The notes below the pieces were generated by a model that worked only from the letters and a program-made list of their open reading frames with translations, was not told the DNA's origin and ran no database searches. The position numbers and the translations under genes were made by a program. Below are positions 16,887-25,349 of a stretch of DNA of 64,000 bases, piece after piece (position 1 is the stretch's first letter; every line of letters starts with the position of its first letter). Source of the DNA: Phytohabitans houttuyneae (GTDB lineage: Bacteria > Actinomycetota > Actinomycetes > Mycobacteriales > Micromonosporaceae); assembly GCF_011764425.1 (NCBI RefSeq), contig NZ_BLPF01000001.1:1355001-1419000 (forward strand), in the 5' to 3' direction.

Positions 16887-17222
16887 ATGCTCGACGATGA
16901 ACTGCTCATGACGCACCAGCAGGAGCTGCGTCGCGGCACCGTCGTGCTCGCCTGCCTGCTGATCCTGCGCAAGCCCAACTACGGCTACGCCCTGCTCGAC
17001 CTGCTCGAGCGCAGCGGCTTCGCCGTCGACGCCAACACGCTGTATCCACTTCTGCGCCGGCTGGAAAAGCAGGGCCTGCTCACCAGCGACTGGAACACCG
17101 ACGAGTCCCGGCCGCGCAAGTTCTACCGCACCAGTGACCTGGGCGAGGAGCTTGCCGAGACCCTGAGCCACGACTGGGACGAGCTGCACGCCGCGTTCCA
17201 CACCCTGAAGGGCGAGTCATGA
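16887..17222 (+). CDS. PadR family transcriptional regulator
   Basis: Protein of 111 aa matching the short PadR-s2 type. The winged helix region reads GTVVLACLLILRKPNYGYAL, then LYPLLRRLEKQGLL and RKFYRTSDLGEELAETL, the standard PadR signature. It overlaps the following membrane-protein gene by 4 nt (ATGA at 17219). PadR genes paired with permease-prefix-domain membrane proteins and ABC exporters are common in Gram-positive bacteria, so it may also control the divergent ABC operon, whose first gene starts 200 nt away. Confidence 0.92.
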   Translation: MLDDELLMTHQQELRRGTVVLACLLILRKPNYGYALLDLLERSGFAVDANTLYPLLRRLEKQGLLTSDWNTDESRPRKFYRTSDLGEELAETLSHDWDELHAAFHTLKGES

Positions 17223-18169
17223 CGACCACGACCACCTCTCTCACCGACCGCTATATCGAGGCCACCCTCCGCCGCGTGCCCGCCCGGCAGCGGCCCGACA
17301 TCGAGCGCGAGTTGCGTACCTCCATCGCGGACGCGGTGGACGACCGGCTCGAAGCCGGCGACGAGCCCGCGGAGGCCGAGGTGGCGGTGCTCACCGACCT
17401 GGGCGACCCGACCCGCCTCGCCGCGGGTTACGCGGACCGCCCGCTCCACCTCATCGGCCCGGCGCTGTTCGTCGACTACACCCGCCTGCTCAGCGCGCTG
17501 CTCGTCACGGTGGTGCCCGCCGTGGCCGCGATCGTCGGCGTGGTGCAGGCGATCGACGGCGACAGCGCCTCCGGCATCGCCCGCGACGCGATCTACGCGG
17601 CGATCACCGCCGGCTTCCAGGTCGCCTTCTGGACGACGCTGGTCTTCGCGCTCCTCGAGCGCTTTCCGGGGCCGAAGCTGCCCACCCGGCAGTGGACGCC
17701 GGCCGCGCTGCCGGAGCCGGTGGGGCGCCGCACGCGGTACGCGGAGCTGATCGCCGAGACCGTGGCGATGGTGCTCTTCACCGCGCTCATCCTGCTCTCC
17801 CCCGTGCTGCCCATCCAGAAGGACGCGAACGGCGACCCGATCGGGGCGCTCGACCCGTGGCTGTGGGACAACGGCGTGATCTACGTCTTCGTCGGCCTGC
17901 TCATCACGAGCCTGAGTTTCGCCTTCGCCAAGTACTACGCGCGCCCCTCCGTCCCGTTCGCGATCGGGCGGGCGGCCGCCGACATCGCGACCGGGCTCAC
18001 GCTGCTCTGGGTCGCGGCGAACGACCACATCCTCAACCCCGCCTTCGTCGAGGCGGCCGGCTGGTCGTCCACGACGCCCAAGTGGACCAACGGGATCGTG
18101 GTCGCCGTCTGCGTCGCCTCGCTGGTCAGCGCCGTCGTCAACGGCCTGCGCGACTACCGCCAGCGCTGA
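17219..18169 (+). CDS. Permease-prefix/HAAS-type membrane protein partnered with PadR
   Basis: Protein of 316 aa. The N-terminal 70 residues (DRYIEATLRRVPARQRPDIE, then AEAEVAVLTDLGDPTRLAAGY) form the helical 'permease prefix'/HAAS-like cytosolic domain found in PadR-linked proteins. About six TM helices follow, e.g. LLVTVVPAVAAIVGVVQAI, FQVAFWTTLVFALLERF and GVIYVFVGLLITSLSFAFA. Function is unknown; such proteins are thought to be membrane sensors or envelope-stress components. Translation is coupled to padR. Confidence 0.85.
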   Translation: MTTTTTSLTDRYIEATLRRVPARQRPDIERELRTSIADAVDDRLEAGDEPAEAEVAVLTDLGDPTRLAAGYADRPLHLIGPALFVDYTRLLSALLVTVVPAVAAIVGVVQAIDGDSASGIARDAIYAAITAGFQVAFWTTLVFALLERFPGPKLPTRQWTPAALPEPVGRRTRYAELIAETVAMVLFTALILLSPVLPIQKDANGDPIGALDPWLWDNGVIYVFVGLLITSLSFAFAKYYARPSVPFAIGRAAADIATGLTLLWVAANDHILNPAFVEAAGWSSTTPKWTNGIVVAVCVASLVSAVVNGLRDYRQR

Positions 18170-18199
18170 GCCACCCCTCACCGTCCGAAGGAGACAGTC

Positions 18200-19168
18200 A
18201 TGAAGGCGATCGTCTACGACCGGTACGGCCCGCCCGACGTCCTGCGCTACGCGGACGTGGAGCGCCCCGCCTCCCCCGGCGCCGGCCAGGTGCTCGTCAA
18301 GGTGCACACCGCCTCCCTCAACTTCGGCGACCGCGCCGTGATGCGCGGCGAGCCCGGCGCGATCCGGCTCGGCATGGGGCTGCGCCGGCCGAGGGCAAAA
18401 ATCCTCGGCAGAGCGGTCGCCGGCACCGTCGAGGCGGTCGGGCCGGGCGTCACCCGCTTCCAGCCGGGCGACGACGTGTTCGGTGAGGTCAGCCAGAACG
18501 GCTTCGCGGAGTACACGCTGGCCAAGCAGAAGCACCTGGCCGCCAAGCCGGCCGGCGTGACGTTCGAGCAGGCGGCCACGCTGCCGGTCGCGGCCAACAC
18601 CGCACTGCAGGGCATCCGCCTGGGCGAGGTCGGCCCGGACACCCGCCTGCTGGTCAACGGCGCGTCGGGCGGGGTTGGCACGTTCGCGGTGCAGCTCGCC
18701 AAGGCGCTGGGCGCGCACGTCACCGCGACCTGCAGCGGACGCAACGCCGACCTGGTCCGCGCGATCGGCGCGGACGCGGTCATCGACTACACGACCGGTG
18801 ACGTCACGAGCGGCGAGGCCCGCTTCGACGTGGTGTTCGACCTGGTCGGCGACAAGCCCTTAGCCGCCATGCGCCAGGTCCTCACGCCCCGCGGCATGTA
18901 CATCGCGTCGTTCGGCGGCGGCGGCAAGGTGCTCGGCCCGATGCCCCGCCTGCTGGCCATGATGGTGAGGGCACCCTTCGCGTCACAGCGCCTGCGCCCC
19001 CTGGTCGCCACCCCCAAGGGCGCCGAGCTGGCCGAGCTCGCCGAGATGGTCGCGGCCGGCACGCTCGACCCGGTGATCGAGCGCTCCTGCCCCCTGAGCG
19101 AGACCGCGGACGCGATCCGCTTCATCGAGGAGCACCACGCGCAGGGCAAGTTCGTCCTCACGGTGTGA
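18200..19168 (+). CDS. Zinc-independent MDR-family NAD(P)H:quinone-type oxidoreductase
   Basis: Protein of 322 aa of the medium-chain dehydrogenase/reductase family, NADP-dependent quinone oxidoreductase-like branch. The N-terminal GroES-like domain contains VKVHTASLNFGDRAVMRG and lacks the catalytic zinc ligands. The Rossmann nucleotide-binding motif is LLVNGASGGVGTFAVQLAKALGA (residues about 152-174 overall). It probably reduces an enone or quinone with NADPH. An AAGGAGA site lies 9 nt before the ATG. It may belong to the padR operon (30-nt gap). Confidence 0.9.
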   Translation: MKAIVYDRYGPPDVLRYADVERPASPGAGQVLVKVHTASLNFGDRAVMRGEPGAIRLGMGLRRPRAKILGRAVAGTVEAVGPGVTRFQPGDDVFGEVSQNGFAEYTLAKQKHLAAKPAGVTFEQAATLPVAANTALQGIRLGEVGPDTRLLVNGASGGVGTFAVQLAKALGAHVTATCSGRNADLVRAIGADAVIDYTTGDVTSGEARFDVVFDLVGDKPLAAMRQVLTPRGMYIASFGGGGKVLGPMPRLLAMMVRAPFASQRLRPLVATPKGAELAELAEMVAAGTLDPVIERSCPLSETADAIRFIEEHHAQGKFVLTV

Positions 19169-19224
19169 GCGCACCACCGTCCACCGAGGACACGGGCCCG
19201 CGAGGGCGAACCCCAATGAAGATG

Positions 19225-19289
19225 TGAGCTGCCGCGACGTCCGCGGTGGTCCGGACCGTTGCTCCCGCGGCCTCACCCTCCGCGGTTGG
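19225..19289. repeat. Intergenic repeat family A, copy 3 (long form)
   Basis: Starts TGAGCTGCCGCGACGTCCGC, then the GGTCCGGACC palindrome, CGTTGCTCCCGCGGCCTCAC and a second CTCCGCGG unit. Same 65-nt plan as the copies at 27759 and 45938. Confidence 0.85.
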
Positions 19290-19305
19290 CGGGGAGCCTC
19301 CGGAG

Positions 19306-19327
19306 CTGGGCGCACCAATGCGCCCAG
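19306..19327. repeat. Short palindrome family E, copy 1
   Basis: CTGGGCGCA-4 nt-TGCGCCCAG, perfect 9-bp arms. A related palindrome occurs at 56464-56483; both are preceded by GCGGTTGG at about the same distance. Confidence 0.6.
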
Positions 19328-19518
19328 ACTTCGGCCCGAGGACCGAGGTCGGGGTCGGGGTCGGAGGTCGGCTTTCACCCTCGCCCAGGTCGTCCCACAG
19401 CGCGGCGGCGGCGTCACCATCGCAGGACGGCAGAAGCGGGAAGCCGACAACCGGGCAAGGTCCGTCCGTGGAAGCGACCAAGCCGTCCTCAGGTCAAGGT
19501 CTCGCGCTGATGACGCTT

Positions 19519-19568
19519 GCGATCGTGGACGTGCGGTGCCCTCCATGGGGCAGCAAACGTCCACGATC
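19519..19568. repeat. Large intergenic hairpin (family C)
   Basis: Perfect 13-bp arms CGATCGTGGACGT/ACGTCCACGATCG enclosing a nested TGCCC/GGGCA stem. Looks like a single copy of a REP/MITE-type palindrome; no adjacent gene end explains it as a terminator. Confidence 0.65.
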
Positions 19569-19941
19569 GGCCGGCCGCCCAGCGTCCCTAACGCGACCGC
19601 CCCTGGATCGACCCAACCATGATCGCCTGGCTCGGTGTCCACACCGCCAGGCGGTTGTTTCTGCCGGTTCCCCGTCCCGGTGGGCACCGGGGCGCAGGCT
19701 GGATGCGTCTGACAGAGCGAGCAGTCCACGCTGACCGCCGCCGCGTCCCGGCCCGCACGCGCTGGCGGTTCCCGTCGATGATCTGCCGTTCGGGCACTCG
19801 GGCGGACGAGATTGGCGGGGTCAGTCCGTGATAAGGCGCCGTCGTGGTGTCACGTGGGGTCGATCATGGGGCGGGACATTCGTTGAACAGATGGGGCCGA
19901 CCCGCACGTATCAGTGTTCAGGGAGTGTGAACCTGGTGACG

Positions 19942-21588
19942 ATGACGACGACCGCGGCGGCGACCGCGCCGGAGCCCGCGCGGGAGCGGTGGGTGGTGCC
20001 GGCGCGTCTGCGGCGCTGGCTGTACCCGCTGGTCGTGGCCCTGCTCCTCGGGCAGATGGCGGTCGCGATGGTGACCGCGGCCGTCCAGCAGACGCCGACG
20101 ATCGACGAGCCGGTTTACGTGGGCGCGGCCGTCTGGCAGACACAGGAGCACAGCCTCCGGTACAACCCGGAGCACCCGCCCCTCGGCAAGCTGCTCATCG
20201 GCGCGGGGCTGGCGTTTTCCGGCGCCGAGGTCGACCCCGGCTTCCAGGGCGACCAGACCGCGCTCGGCCGCCACCTGCTGTACGAGTCCGGTCACGACCC
20301 GTGGCGCCTCATGTTCCTCGCCCGGCTGCCGGTGATCCTGCTGACGCTGCTGTTCGGGCTGGTGGTGCTGGCGTTCGCGCGGGACGTGGCGGGGGCGGCG
20401 GGCGGGCTCGTGGCCCTCGCCCTGTACGCGTTCTCGCCGGACGTCATCGCGCACGGTTCGCTGGCGACGCTGGACGTTCCGGTGGTGGGGTTCCTGCTCA
20501 CCTCGGTGTGGCTGGCGTGGAGGGCGCGGCAGCGCCCGCGGCTCTACGCGCCGCTGGCAGGGCTGGCACTCGGGGCGGCTCTGTCCGTGAAGATGAGCGC
20601 GCTGCCGGCCGTACCATTGCTGCTTTTATTGATCTTTTTGTCGGTGTGGGCGGCGGCCGGTCGGACCTGGCGTGCCGCGGCCTGGGGCCTGGCCGCCGCG
20701 GTGCTCGCGGTGGCCGTGGTGTGGGCGTCCTACCTGGCGGTCGACCCGCGGCTGGAGTGGGTGCCGCCGCCGGACGTGCCGGCCAGCGGCGGGTGGCGCG
20801 GGTTGGTGGCGCGGGTGCTGCCGTTCCCCGCGGCGTACGGCGACGGGCTGCGCATGCAGTTCGGCTTCGAGGGCGCGCGGTGGACCGGCTTCCTCTTCGG
20901 CGAGGTGTACACCGGCGGCCGCTGGTACTACCTGCCGGCCGCGCTGCTGGTGAAGTCGCCGCTTGGCGCGATGGCGCTGTGGCTGGCCGGCGCGGTCGCG
21001 CTGATCGCCACGCCGCGGCTGCGGGCGGCCGCGCCGTACGTGCTGGCGCCGGCCGCCCTGCTGCTCGCCGTCGCGATGACCGGGTCGCGCGACTTCGGCA
21101 CCCGGTACGCGCTGGTGGTGCCGATCTTCCTCGCCGTCGCCGCGGCCGCGGTGATGACGGTGCGGTGGCGGGCGTTACGGATCGTGGCGGTGGTGCTCGT
21201 GGGTTTGGTGGCGGCGAGCTCGCTGCGCACGTTTCCGTACTACCTGCCGTACGCGAACGAGGCTTTCGGCGGGCCGGCCCGTACGCACGAGCACCTGCAT
21301 GACTCCAATGTGGACTGGGGCCAGGATCTGGGGCGGCTGGCCGATCGGCTGCGGTCGCGCTACCCCGGTGAGCGGGTCTGGCTGGTTTACAAGGGCAGCG
21401 GAGTGCCGTCGTGGTACGGCATCGAGGCCTCGGACCCGCTCGCGCTGCCGGCGGGTGAGGTGCGCGGGCTGCTCGTCGTATCGGACAGTTCCGCGGCCAA
21501 GGCCACGGGCCCGCTGGCCGACCTGATCCGCACGAGCGACCCGATCGACACGGTGGGGCACTCCATCACGATCTACCGCCGGCCGTGA
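19942..21588 (+). CDS. GT39-like polyprenyl-phosphate-dependent membrane glycosyltransferase
   Basis: Integral membrane GT-C enzyme of 548 aa resembling the protein mannosyltransferase/ArnT superfamily, which transfers sugars from a lipid-phosphate donor to an extracytoplasmic acceptor. The first external loop has the key acidic pair and donor-site region: PTIDEPVYVGAAVWQTQEH, then RYNPEHPPLGKLLIGAGL. About 10-11 TM helices follow. The soluble C-terminal part contains DSNVDWGQDLGRLADRLRS and YKGSGVPSWYGI, typical of this bacterial subfamily. ATG 19942 is chosen; in-frame GTGs at 19927 and 19936 and a longer frame from 19828 are alternatives. Donor and acceptor are unknown. Confidence 0.85.
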   Translation: MTTTAAATAPEPARERWVVPARLRRWLYPLVVALLLGQMAVAMVTAAVQQTPTIDEPVYVGAAVWQTQEHSLRYNPEHPPLGKLLIGAGLAFSGAEVDPGFQGDQTALGRHLLYESGHDPWRLMFLARLPVILLTLLFGLVVLAFARDVAGAAGGLVALALYAFSPDVIAHGSLATLDVPVVGFLLTSVWLAWRARQRPRLYAPLAGLALGAALSVKMSALPAVPLLLLLIFLSVWAAAGRTWRAAAWGLAAAVLAVAVVWASYLAVDPRLEWVPPPDVPASGGWRGLVARVLPFPAAYGDGLRMQFGFEGARWTGFLFGEVYTGGRWYYLPAALLVKSPLGAMALWLAGAVALIATPRLRAAAPYVLAPAALLLAVAMTGSRDFGTRYALVVPIFLAVAAAAVMTVRWRALRIVAVVLVGLVAASSLRTFPYYLPYANEAFGGPARTHEHLHDSNVDWGQDLGRLADRLRSRYPGERVWLVYKGSGVPSWYGIEASDPLALPAGEVRGLLVVSDSSAAKATGPLADLIRTSDPIDTVGHSITIYRRP

Positions 21589-21590
21589 GT

Positions 21591-21609
21591 CCCGGTTTCG
21601 AAAACCGGG
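21591..21609 (+). terminator. Hairpin after membrane glycosyltransferase gene
   Basis: CCCGGTTT-cga-AAACCGGG, 8-bp perfect stem beginning 3 nt after the stop codon. Confidence 0.7.
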
Positions 21610-21652
21610 CGGGGCCGTGGAACCGATCGGTGGGCTGGCGCGACCAGGTAGC

Positions 21653-22153
21653 GTGACACGGACCGCGGTAGAGGAGCCCCAGACGGGCGGGAGCGCGTTG
21701 GACGACTTCGGCGCGGCGTATCGGGCGCACTACGACGGCATGATCCGGCTCGCCTTCGTTATCACCGACAGCATGGCGGCGGCCGAGGACATCGTGCAGG
21801 AGTCGTTCGTCGAGTTGTACCGGCGCTGGCCCACCGTCCGGGACCCGGAGAGCTGGCTGCACACCGTCGTGGTCAACCGGTCCCGGTCGTGGTGGCGGCG
21901 CCTGCTGGTGGCCCGCCGCCACGTGGCGCGCGGCTCACCGGCCGAGTCCACGCCGTCAACGGAGGACGGCACCGCCGTGCGGCAGGCGCTGCTGGCGCTG
22001 AGCCGCCGCCAGCGGGCCGCCGTCTTCCTCCGCTTCTATCTTGACCTGCCCGAGCTCGCCATCGCCGAAGCGCTCGGCTGCCGCCCCGGCACCGTGAAGT
22101 CGCTGCTCCACCGCGCGCTCGCGACCCTGAGGGAGCACCTCGATGAAGATTGA
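21653..22153 (+). CDS. ECF-type RNA polymerase sigma factor
   Basis: Extracytoplasmic-function sigma factor (about 152-166 aa depending on start). Region 2 includes FGAAYRAHYDGMIRLAFVIT and AEDIVQESFVELYRRWPTV (the -10 binding helix); region 4 includes RQRAAVFLRFYLDLPELAIA and GCRPGTVKSLLHRALATLREHL (the -35 helix-turn-helix). GTG 21653 is given; TTG 21698, preceded by GGGAG, would yield the compact MDDFGAAYRAHYD start. The 3' end overlaps the next gene by 11 nt, so the two form a sigma/anti-sigma-like pair. Confidence 0.9.
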   Translation: MTRTAVEEPQTGGSALDDFGAAYRAHYDGMIRLAFVITDSMAAAEDIVQESFVELYRRWPTVRDPESWLHTVVVNRSRSWWRRLLVARRHVARGSPAESTPSTEDGTAVRQALLALSRRQRAAVFLRFYLDLPELAIAEALGCRPGTVKSLLHRALATLREHLDED

Positions 22154-23414
22154 GTCACCCGGCGACCGGGACGAGCGGGTGCGTGCCGCCGTCCGGAGCC
22201 ACATCGCGACACTGCCGGTACCCCCGCCTGACCTGGCCCGGATCGTGGCCCGCGCGGAAGGCGTGGCCCGGCCACGACGGCGGTCGGGATGGGTCGTCCA
22301 CGCGGTGGCGGCCGCGGTGGCCGTGGTGGTCTGCGGCACGGTGACCGCCGTGGCCGTGAGCCGCGGGGAGACGCGGTACGACGTCGCGCCGGTGTTCTCG
22401 CCCGGCCGGATCCCGGACTTCGCATCGCTGCCGGGGCCGGAGGTGGTGTGGCCGCAGGCGGTCCGCGAGCTGCCGCGCAAGCTGCCCGACGACTCGTCGT
22501 ACCGGATCGCGGACACCACGGACGGCGACGACCTGCTTGTCGTCTCGTCGGGTCGCGAGACGGGACCGCTGCTGTTCAACCCGGACAGCGGGTCGATACG
22601 CCCCGTCGCCACCGGGGCCATGAGCGACGGCCTGGCCGCGCCGAGGGTCTCGACGGCGCTGGTGGCCGGCGACCGCGTGGTCTGGTTCGTGTCGGGGCGG
22701 CGGCAGGGCAGGGCGGTCCGCGAGGCGTGGATCGCGCCGCTCGCGGGCGGTGACGCGACAAAGCTGGCCGACCTCCCGGCGAGCGCGGTCGACGGGCGGG
22801 GCGTGCTGGCGGGCGAGGCGGTGCTGTGGGAGCAGTACGGGCCGGGCGACGGCCAGGACGACGTGGTCGTCAAGCGGTTGTCACTTCGCGACGGGCGGAT
22901 CGCGGACGTGCCGGGCTCGCGCGGGTACTGGCTTTCCACCGTCCCCGGCTGGATCACGTCGCAGTATGGCGGGACGCCGTTCGGGGAGCCGGAGCGGAGC
23001 GGAACGCTTGTCGAGGTAGCCACGGGGCGGAAGGCGCGGTGGTTGGCCAACGACGAGATGGAGGCGACCGTCGCGTGCGGGCCCGAGTGGTGCACCGGCT
23101 GGAACGTCGCCGGCGACGCCGCCATCCAGAACCTCGACGGCAGCGGTTACGTCGACCTGGGCCGGAACGGCGGCCTCTCGCCGCGCCTCGAGGGGCGGCT
23201 CGCGATCGGCAACCTCGACACGGCGAACGTCATCTGGGACCGGGGCAGCGGCCGCGCCGCGGTGATCGCGGCGCCGCCACCGCCCGCGCGTGAGGGCATC
23301 GACTCCGGCGACCCGACGGTCTTCCAGCTCGACCGCGACAACGAGGCGGCGGTGTACTCCTGGCGGGCCGCCGACGGCACCCGCATGATGCTCGACCTCA
23401 AGCGCCTGTGGTGA
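22143..23414 (+). CDS. Single-pass membrane protein paired with ECF sigma factor (probable anti-sigma)
   Basis: Protein of 423 aa. The cytosolic N-terminus (about 53 residues, RVRAAVRSHIATLPVPPPDL then ARIVARAEGVARPRRRSG) precedes one TM helix (VVHAVAAAVAVVVCGTVTAVAV, about 55-75). The extracellular part of about 340 residues has repeated beta-rich segments with W/Y-containing turns (DRVVWFVSG, EAVLWEQYG, ANVIWDRGSG), suggesting a beta-propeller sensor. No zinc-binding anti-sigma motif is visible. The overlap with the sigma gene and the topology support an anti-sigma role, which is inference. Confidence 0.75.
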   Translation: MKIESPGDRDERVRAAVRSHIATLPVPPPDLARIVARAEGVARPRRRSGWVVHAVAAAVAVVVCGTVTAVAVSRGETRYDVAPVFSPGRIPDFASLPGPEVVWPQAVRELPRKLPDDSSYRIADTTDGDDLLVVSSGRETGPLLFNPDSGSIRPVATGAMSDGLAAPRVSTALVAGDRVVWFVSGRRQGRAVREAWIAPLAGGDATKLADLPASAVDGRGVLAGEAVLWEQYGPGDGQDDVVVKRLSLRDGRIADVPGSRGYWLSTVPGWITSQYGGTPFGEPERSGTLVEVATGRKARWLANDEMEATVACGPEWCTGWNVAGDAAIQNLDGSGYVDLGRNGGLSPRLEGRLAIGNLDTANVIWDRGSGRAAVIAAPPPPAREGIDSGDPTVFQLDRDNEAAVYSWRAADGTRMMLDLKRLW

Positions 23415-23424
23415 ACCGTGTCTT

Positions 23425-23441
23425 CCGGCCCCAGGGGCCGG
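23425..23441 (+). terminator. Hairpin after anti-sigma-like gene
   Basis: CCGGCCCC-a-GGGGCCGG inverted repeat, 11 nt after the stop codon. Confidence 0.6.
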
Positions 23442-23493
23442 CGGGATCCGGTCCGAGGAGCGCAGCGACGAGGTCGGATGGCGGCGGCTTCCC

Positions 23494-23538
23494 GGGCCTC
23501 AGCGAGCGGGGCCTCAGCGAGCGGGGCCTTGGCGAGCG
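23494..23538. repeat. Three tandem 15-nt units
   Basis: Three head-to-tail units of GGGCCTCAGCGAGCG (the third has TTG for TCA) between two convergent genes; probably a local slippage expansion. Not CRISPR-like, as there are no spacers. Confidence 0.7.
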
Positions 23539-23557
23539 CAGCGAGCGCGGTTGGCAG

Positions 23558-23587
23558 GGCCCCGCCCGCGGGACCTCGGGCGGGGCC
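23558..23587 (-). terminator. Hairpin after metallophosphoesterase gene
   Basis: 10-bp perfect stem GGCCCCGCCC/GGGCGGGGCC with a 10-nt loop, 14 nt past the stop of the converging gene. Confidence 0.75.
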
Positions 23588-23600
23588 GGAACAGCGGCGG

Positions 23601-25235
23601 TCAGCGAGGGTTGGCGACCTCGATCTCGTTGACCTGCTCACCAGTGAGAACGTCGAAGGCGCGCACGACGGTACGGTCCTCGTACACGGCCACGGTCAGC
23701 ACGGCCGGCGACTCGGGCCGGTCGGTGGCGGAGTCCTCGTCCCACGGGTCCTCGGGGCTCGGCGCGAACTCCATCGCCAGCGCACCCGTGTTGATCGCGG
23801 TGTAGCCGTCCCGGTGCCCGCCCGGCGTGACGACGCGGGCAGCCCAGTCGCGGCGGTACGGCGACCAGTGCGTGTGCCCGCTCAGGAAGATCACATTGGG
23901 GTACCGGCCGACGATCGCCTCGATCTCGAAGTCGCGGGGGCCGTTCTCGTAGAAGTTGCCGTAGGTGCCGGAGACCGTCCACTCGAACGGGTAGTGCCGC
24001 AGCACCAGCACCTGCTTGCCCTTGGTGGACCAGTACGCGAGCCGCTGCGTCAGGAACGCCAGCTGCGCGTCGCTGACGTCCTGCTTCTCGTCCTCCGGTA
24101 CGCCACCCTCCTCGCCGAGCACGAGCAGCGGGACGCCGCCGACCACCTTCTCGTAGTACGGCTTGTCGATCCGCGCGCCCCACTGGTTGGCGAACGTGAG
24201 GAAGTTGGCGACCTGCTGCTCCTTGGTGAGTACCCGGCTGCGCACGTCGTGGTTACCGATGGCCGGGTACACGGGCGGGAGCCGGTGGCCGGCGAAGGCG
24301 GCGCTGACGTCCGCGTACTCCTGGACCTGCTGCTCCTGGGTCTGCTCGCGCGGCCCGCTGATGATGTCGCCGACGAGGAGCAGCCCCTTCGCGGCCGGTG
24401 CCTCGCGGCGCAGCAGGTCGAGCGCGCCACCGGTGTACGGCAGCCCTTCCACCTGGATGTCGCTCAGCACCTGGAACGTCACCGGCTTCGCACCGCGCGG
24501 CAGCGCCGGCAGCGGGGTGCGGACCACGACGTCGTCCACCGCCCAGAACAGCTGCGGCCGGCTGCTGGCGTACCCGAATCGGAACACGGCGGTGCGCGCC
24601 CGGGAGGGCACGTCGACGCGGATCACCTCCTGGCCGGAGATGACGTCGCCGCCGCCGTTGGCGCTGACGCGGGCGGCCGAGTAGCGCAGCAGCTCCCGCT
24701 CGGCGCCGCCGTCGAACGCCACCGTCACCCGGCCGACCGCCTTGTGCGCCTGGCGGTAGTGCGAGGAGAAGACGAGCTCGACCGCGCGCTTGCCGGCGAC
24801 CGGCACGCCAGGGCTGGCCAGCGTGCTGTTGACCGGGTGGTCCCCGTCGACGACGGCGCCCTTGGCGGCCGCGACGCCGTTGTCGGCGACCGCGAGCACA
24901 CCCCGCGAGCGGGAGAACTGCTGCCGCCCGTCGAGGAAGCAGCGCTGGTCGAGCGGCCGGTCGTGCTCCGGGTCGCAGCCGACTCCCGCGGGCGCGGCGG
25001 CCGCGAACCAGTCGTCCCGCTGCGTGAACGTCCAGCCACGCCAGCCGGCCGCCGCGCCCTCGGTCTGTACGGACCAGGCCGCGTGTGCACCGTCGAAGTC
25101 ACCGCGCCACAGCGTCTGCTGCCCCGGCTGTCCGTGTCCGGAGCCGCCGGCCTGGGCGGCCGCGGTGGGCAGGAGCACGAGCGCCGCGGCGGCCGCGGCC
25201 AGCAGAAATCGGGTCCTGGGTACGAGGTTGGCCAT
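23601..25235 (-). CDS. Secreted metallophosphoesterase
   Basis: Exported protein of 544 aa. The signal peptide is MANLVPRTRFLLAAAAAALV, cleaved near residue 28. The N-terminal half is a beta-sandwich-like region with aromatic motifs (WRGDFDGAHAAWSV). The C-terminal half is a calcineurin-like phosphoesterase with the full metal motif set: FQVLSDIQV, LLVGDIISG, AIGNHDVRS, VLRHYPFEW and LSGHTHWSPY. It hydrolyses phosphoesters in a two-metal site; substrate unknown. Start fixed by GGAGAC 5 nt upstream. It diverges from the M20 peptidase gene. Confidence 0.9.
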   Translation of the reverse strand: MANLVPRTRFLLAAAAAALVLLPTAAAQAGGSGHGQPGQQTLWRGDFDGAHAAWSVQTEGAAAGWRGWTFTQRDDWFAAAAPAGVGCDPEHDRPLDQRCFLDGRQQFSRSRGVLAVADNGVAAAKGAVVDGDHPVNSTLASPGVPVAGKRAVELVFSSHYRQAHKAVGRVTVAFDGGAERELLRYSAARVSANGGGDVISGQEVIRVDVPSRARTAVFRFGYASSRPQLFWAVDDVVVRTPLPALPRGAKPVTFQVLSDIQVEGLPYTGGALDLLRREAPAAKGLLLVGDIISGPREQTQEQQVQEYADVSAAFAGHRLPPVYPAIGNHDVRSRVLTKEQQVANFLTFANQWGARIDKPYYEKVVGGVPLLVLGEEGGVPEDEKQDVSDAQLAFLTQRLAYWSTKGKQVLVLRHYPFEWTVSGTYGNFYENGPRDFEIEAIVGRYPNVIFLSGHTHWSPYRRDWAARVVTPGGHRDGYTAINTGALAMEFAPSPEDPWDEDSATDRPESPAVLTVAVYEDRTVVRAFDVLTGEQVNEIEVANPR

Positions 25236-25349
25236 CGCGTCTCCCTGACGGAGGGGAACAGGTAGGCACACCCTGGCCACGTTGATCAAATCCACGGTGA
25301 ACGCCACGCCCCGGCCGGATGATCTCCGTACGTCGGGCACGATGGTGCG

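Larger units (their letters stand above)
19169..19941. other. Repeat-rich intergenic region without a convincing gene
   Basis: About 770 nt between the oxidoreductase and the membrane glycosyltransferase. It holds repeat A copy 3 (19225-19289), a GGGCGCA/TGCGCCC palindrome (19306-19327), GGTCGG tandem units (about 19347-19371) and a large hairpin (19519-19568). Several open frames of 70-160 codons cross it on both strands, but none has codon bias, a ribosome site or recognisable motifs. It looks like a landing zone for repeats. Confidence 0.6.

Noticed and set aside
19619-19831. Possible 70-aa gene before the membrane glycosyltransferase
   Set aside because: No ribosome site, Arg-rich composition, and an equally long frame on the opposite strand.
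23494-23538. Short tandem repeats as a CRISPR-like array
   Set aside because: Units are directly abutting without spacers and only three in number.
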